From positions 1 through 5,637 of the forward strand of contig JAQVAJ010000118.1 in assembly GCA_028690885.1 (NCBI GenBank): a stretch of 5,637 nucleotides of DNA. The letters run 5' to 3'. The stretch is from Clostridia bacterium. Its GTDB lineage: Bacteria; Bacillota; Clostridia; DUPQ01. Both the position numbers and the translations under genes were made by a program. Positions 4,869 through 5,637 of the stretch are shown piece after piece (position 1 is the first letter of the stretch; each line of letters opens with the position of its first letter). The notes under the pieces were generated by a model that searched no databases, was not told the DNA's origin, and worked only from the letters and a program-made list of their open reading frames with translations.

Positions 4869-5480
4869 TTAGTGTTCAATCTGAATGGATTTTGTCACTT
4901 CATTACCTGCTTGAAAATCATCATCCCATATAAAAATTGCGTTGATCTCTCTTGAAGATCCTTCTACTAGCATTACTCGAAAGGAAGCTGATTGTTCTGG
5001 TTCTAGACTTTTTATCTGTTCAACAGAATCGATATAAACTCCAGTTTCTTCCTGATTTTCAGGAAAAGTTATTTTGACATTTGTAGCAGAGGCCCTGCCT
5101 TTATTAGTAATAATAAGTCTGTTTGAAGAAGGGCCGGTTTTTTTAATCTCTCCATAAAGAATTGCTTTCCTCCGGTCTTCTTCTTCTCGCTTATAAATAT
5201 TAAGCTTCATTTCATTCACTTCACGTTGCGTATTGACAAGCTCCTGCTGGACTTTTACAAGATCCCTCTGAGCTTTTGCTGATACCTCCAGAGCCTCAGC
5301 ACTATCTTTCTGAGCTTTAGCAGATGCTTCAATTGCCTTGTTAGCATTTCCTTTTGCTGTATCAGCTGTCTTGCTGGAATCATGGCTTTTGAAAAGTGAA
5401 ATTATGCTGACTAATACTCCGCAAAAACCAATAGCAGAAGCAACCCAGCTCTCAGTGGTCATAACAAATAGTGCATTCAT
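4869..5480 (-). CDS. Membrane-anchored coiled-coil protein with C-terminal beta-sandwich-like domain
   Basis: The protein has 203 residues from the ATG at 5480; ATG 5462 would trim six residues but lies farther from the leader repeat. Residues 11-30 are one membrane helix (SWVASAIGFCGVLVSIISLF). Residues 36-108 are a coiled coil rich in alanine, glutamine and charged residues, with 14-residue repeats EASAKAQKDSAEAL (51-64) and EVSAKAQRDLVKVQ (65-78). Residues 117-201 look like an all-beta, Ig-like domain (NRLIITNKGRASATNVKITF, later SASFRVMLVEG, then INAIFIWDDD), as in CARDB-like folds. The basic residues after the helix suggest the coil and beta domain are cytoplasmic. It converges on the 4533 gene with 15 bp between stops, and the two share leader and N-terminal layout. 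I do not recognise a named family; function unknown. Confidence 0.82.
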   Translation of the reverse strand: MNALFVMTTESWVASAIGFCGVLVSIISLFKSHDSSKTADTAKGNANKAIEASAKAQKDSAEALEVSAKAQRDLVKVQQELVNTQREVNEMKLNIYKREEEDRRKAILYGEIKKTGPSSNRLIITNKGRASATNVKITFPENQEETGVYIDSVEQIKSLEPEQSASFRVMLVEGSSREINAIFIWDDDFQAGNEVTKSIQIEH

Positions 5481-5482
5481 AT

Positions 5483-5509
5483 CATAAAAAGTTAATCAGT
5501 AAAAAGAAC
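5483..5509 (-). repeat. Leader repeat copy 3 (minus strand), before the 4869-5480 gene
   Basis: On the minus strand GTTCTTTTTACTGATTAAC (5509-5491), then five T and ATG, matches copy 1 apart from the GAAA of copy 1 being replaced by a single T and a shorter T-run. Copies 1 and 3 share TACTGATTAACTTTTT exactly. The first ATG (5485) stops after two codons; the gene's own ATG (5480) overlaps that stop region, a possible tiny upstream frame. Confidence 0.6.
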
Positions 5510-5539
5510 TACTAAGATAATAATAACCAACACATAATA

Positions 5540-5568
5540 CAAAGATGACATTAAAAGAGTATTACCAA
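5540..5568 (-). promoter_or_regulatory. Candidate promoter of the 4869-5480 gene
   Basis: On the minus strand TTG (5568-5566) stands 18 bp before CATCTTTG (5547-5540), a one-mismatch -7 element. It lies over the start codon of the divergent gene at 5545, so expression of the two genes may be mutually exclusive or coordinated. One base and the spacing deviate, so confidence is low. Confidence 0.3.
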
Positions 5569-5637
5569 AACCTTCCAGAAAGGAACGCTCCAAAGGCAGA
5601 TTTTCGCCGCCTACTGGCTAGTGAATGCGGTGTGGCC
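5545..5637 (+). CDS. 5' part of a small, possibly DNA-binding protein, cut by window edge
   Basis: The frame is open from ATG at 5545 through 31 codons to the right edge: MTLKEYYQNLPERN, then APKADFRRLLASECGVA. The start is typical of short Bacteroidetes phage proteins in which a basic helix and an ASECGVA-like turn lead into a helix-turn-helix. The second helix of that motif would lie outside the window, so the assignment rests on resemblance only. The codon use looks coding, with more G and C at third positions than the intergenic DNA. It diverges from the membrane-coiled-coil gene, with 64 bp between start codons. No plus-strand promoter with TAnnTTTG is seen just upstream. Confidence 0.6.
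   Translation, partial: MTLKEYYQNLPERNAPKADFRRLLASECGVA

Noticed and set aside
1..5637. Search for tRNA, rRNA, CRISPR array, integrase, transposase or attachment site
   Set aside because: No cloverleaf, no regularly spaced repeat array and no recombinase motifs were seen. The 19-bp direct repeats precede start codons and look regulatory, so they are not called attachment sites.

Overview
The window looks like the accessory (probably prophage or integrative-element) part of a Bacteroidetes genome. It is AT-rich, and clear Shine-Dalgarno sequences are missing in front of almost every gene. Several promoters fit the Bacteroidetes consensus (TTG, 19-21 bp, TAnnTTTG). It holds two phage-type repressors, each facing a promoter on the opposite strand, with small hypothetical genes around them. 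The species cannot be fixed from the sequence.

Layout, in the direction most genes are transcribed (minus strand, right to left). At the right edge a plus-strand gene begins (5545 onward, possibly a small DNA-binding protein) and diverges from a minus-strand gene for a membrane-anchored coiled-coil protein (5480-4869). That gene converges on a plus-strand gene for a second, smaller membrane-anchored coiled-coil protein (4533-4853). Next comes control region B (4349-4532), with a plus-strand promoter, paired operator-like palindromes, a hairpin and a leader repeat. Then follow an XRE/Cro-type repressor (4348-3992), a 78-residue DUF5678-like protein (3857-3621) and a retropepsin-like aspartic protease fused to a SEC-C zinc motif (3619-3047), ended by an intrinsic terminator (3021-2992). 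Control region A (2756-3000) has a second plus-strand promoter and a second copy of the leader repeat but no gene behind it. Finally a LexA/CI-like S24 repressor (2755-2102), a PD-(D/E)XK nuclease-like protein (2086-1007), a tail-anchored membrane protein (979-530) and a secreted protein (485 to beyond the left edge) lie in a tight same-strand series.

The most interesting structure is a leader element (TCTTTGAAATACTGATTAA and a variant) present three times. Two copies precede the two membrane-anchored coiled-coil genes, which also share their N-terminal layout. The third precedes only a five-codon stub. The two perfect 19-bp copies flank the repressor/DUF5678/protease segment as direct repeats, which suggests that this segment is a cassette inserted into an older repressor/divergent-promoter module. 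The motif resembles boxA antitermination sites, so it may control transcription of the rightward genes.

Inferred working model: the S24 repressor and the XRE repressor each control a divergent rightward promoter. Genes co-oriented with the repressors (nuclease-like protein, tail-anchored protein, secreted protein, DUF5678/protease pair) are expressed in the lysogenic state and may benefit the host or exclude other phages. No tRNA, rRNA, CRISPR array, integrase or transposase was seen.
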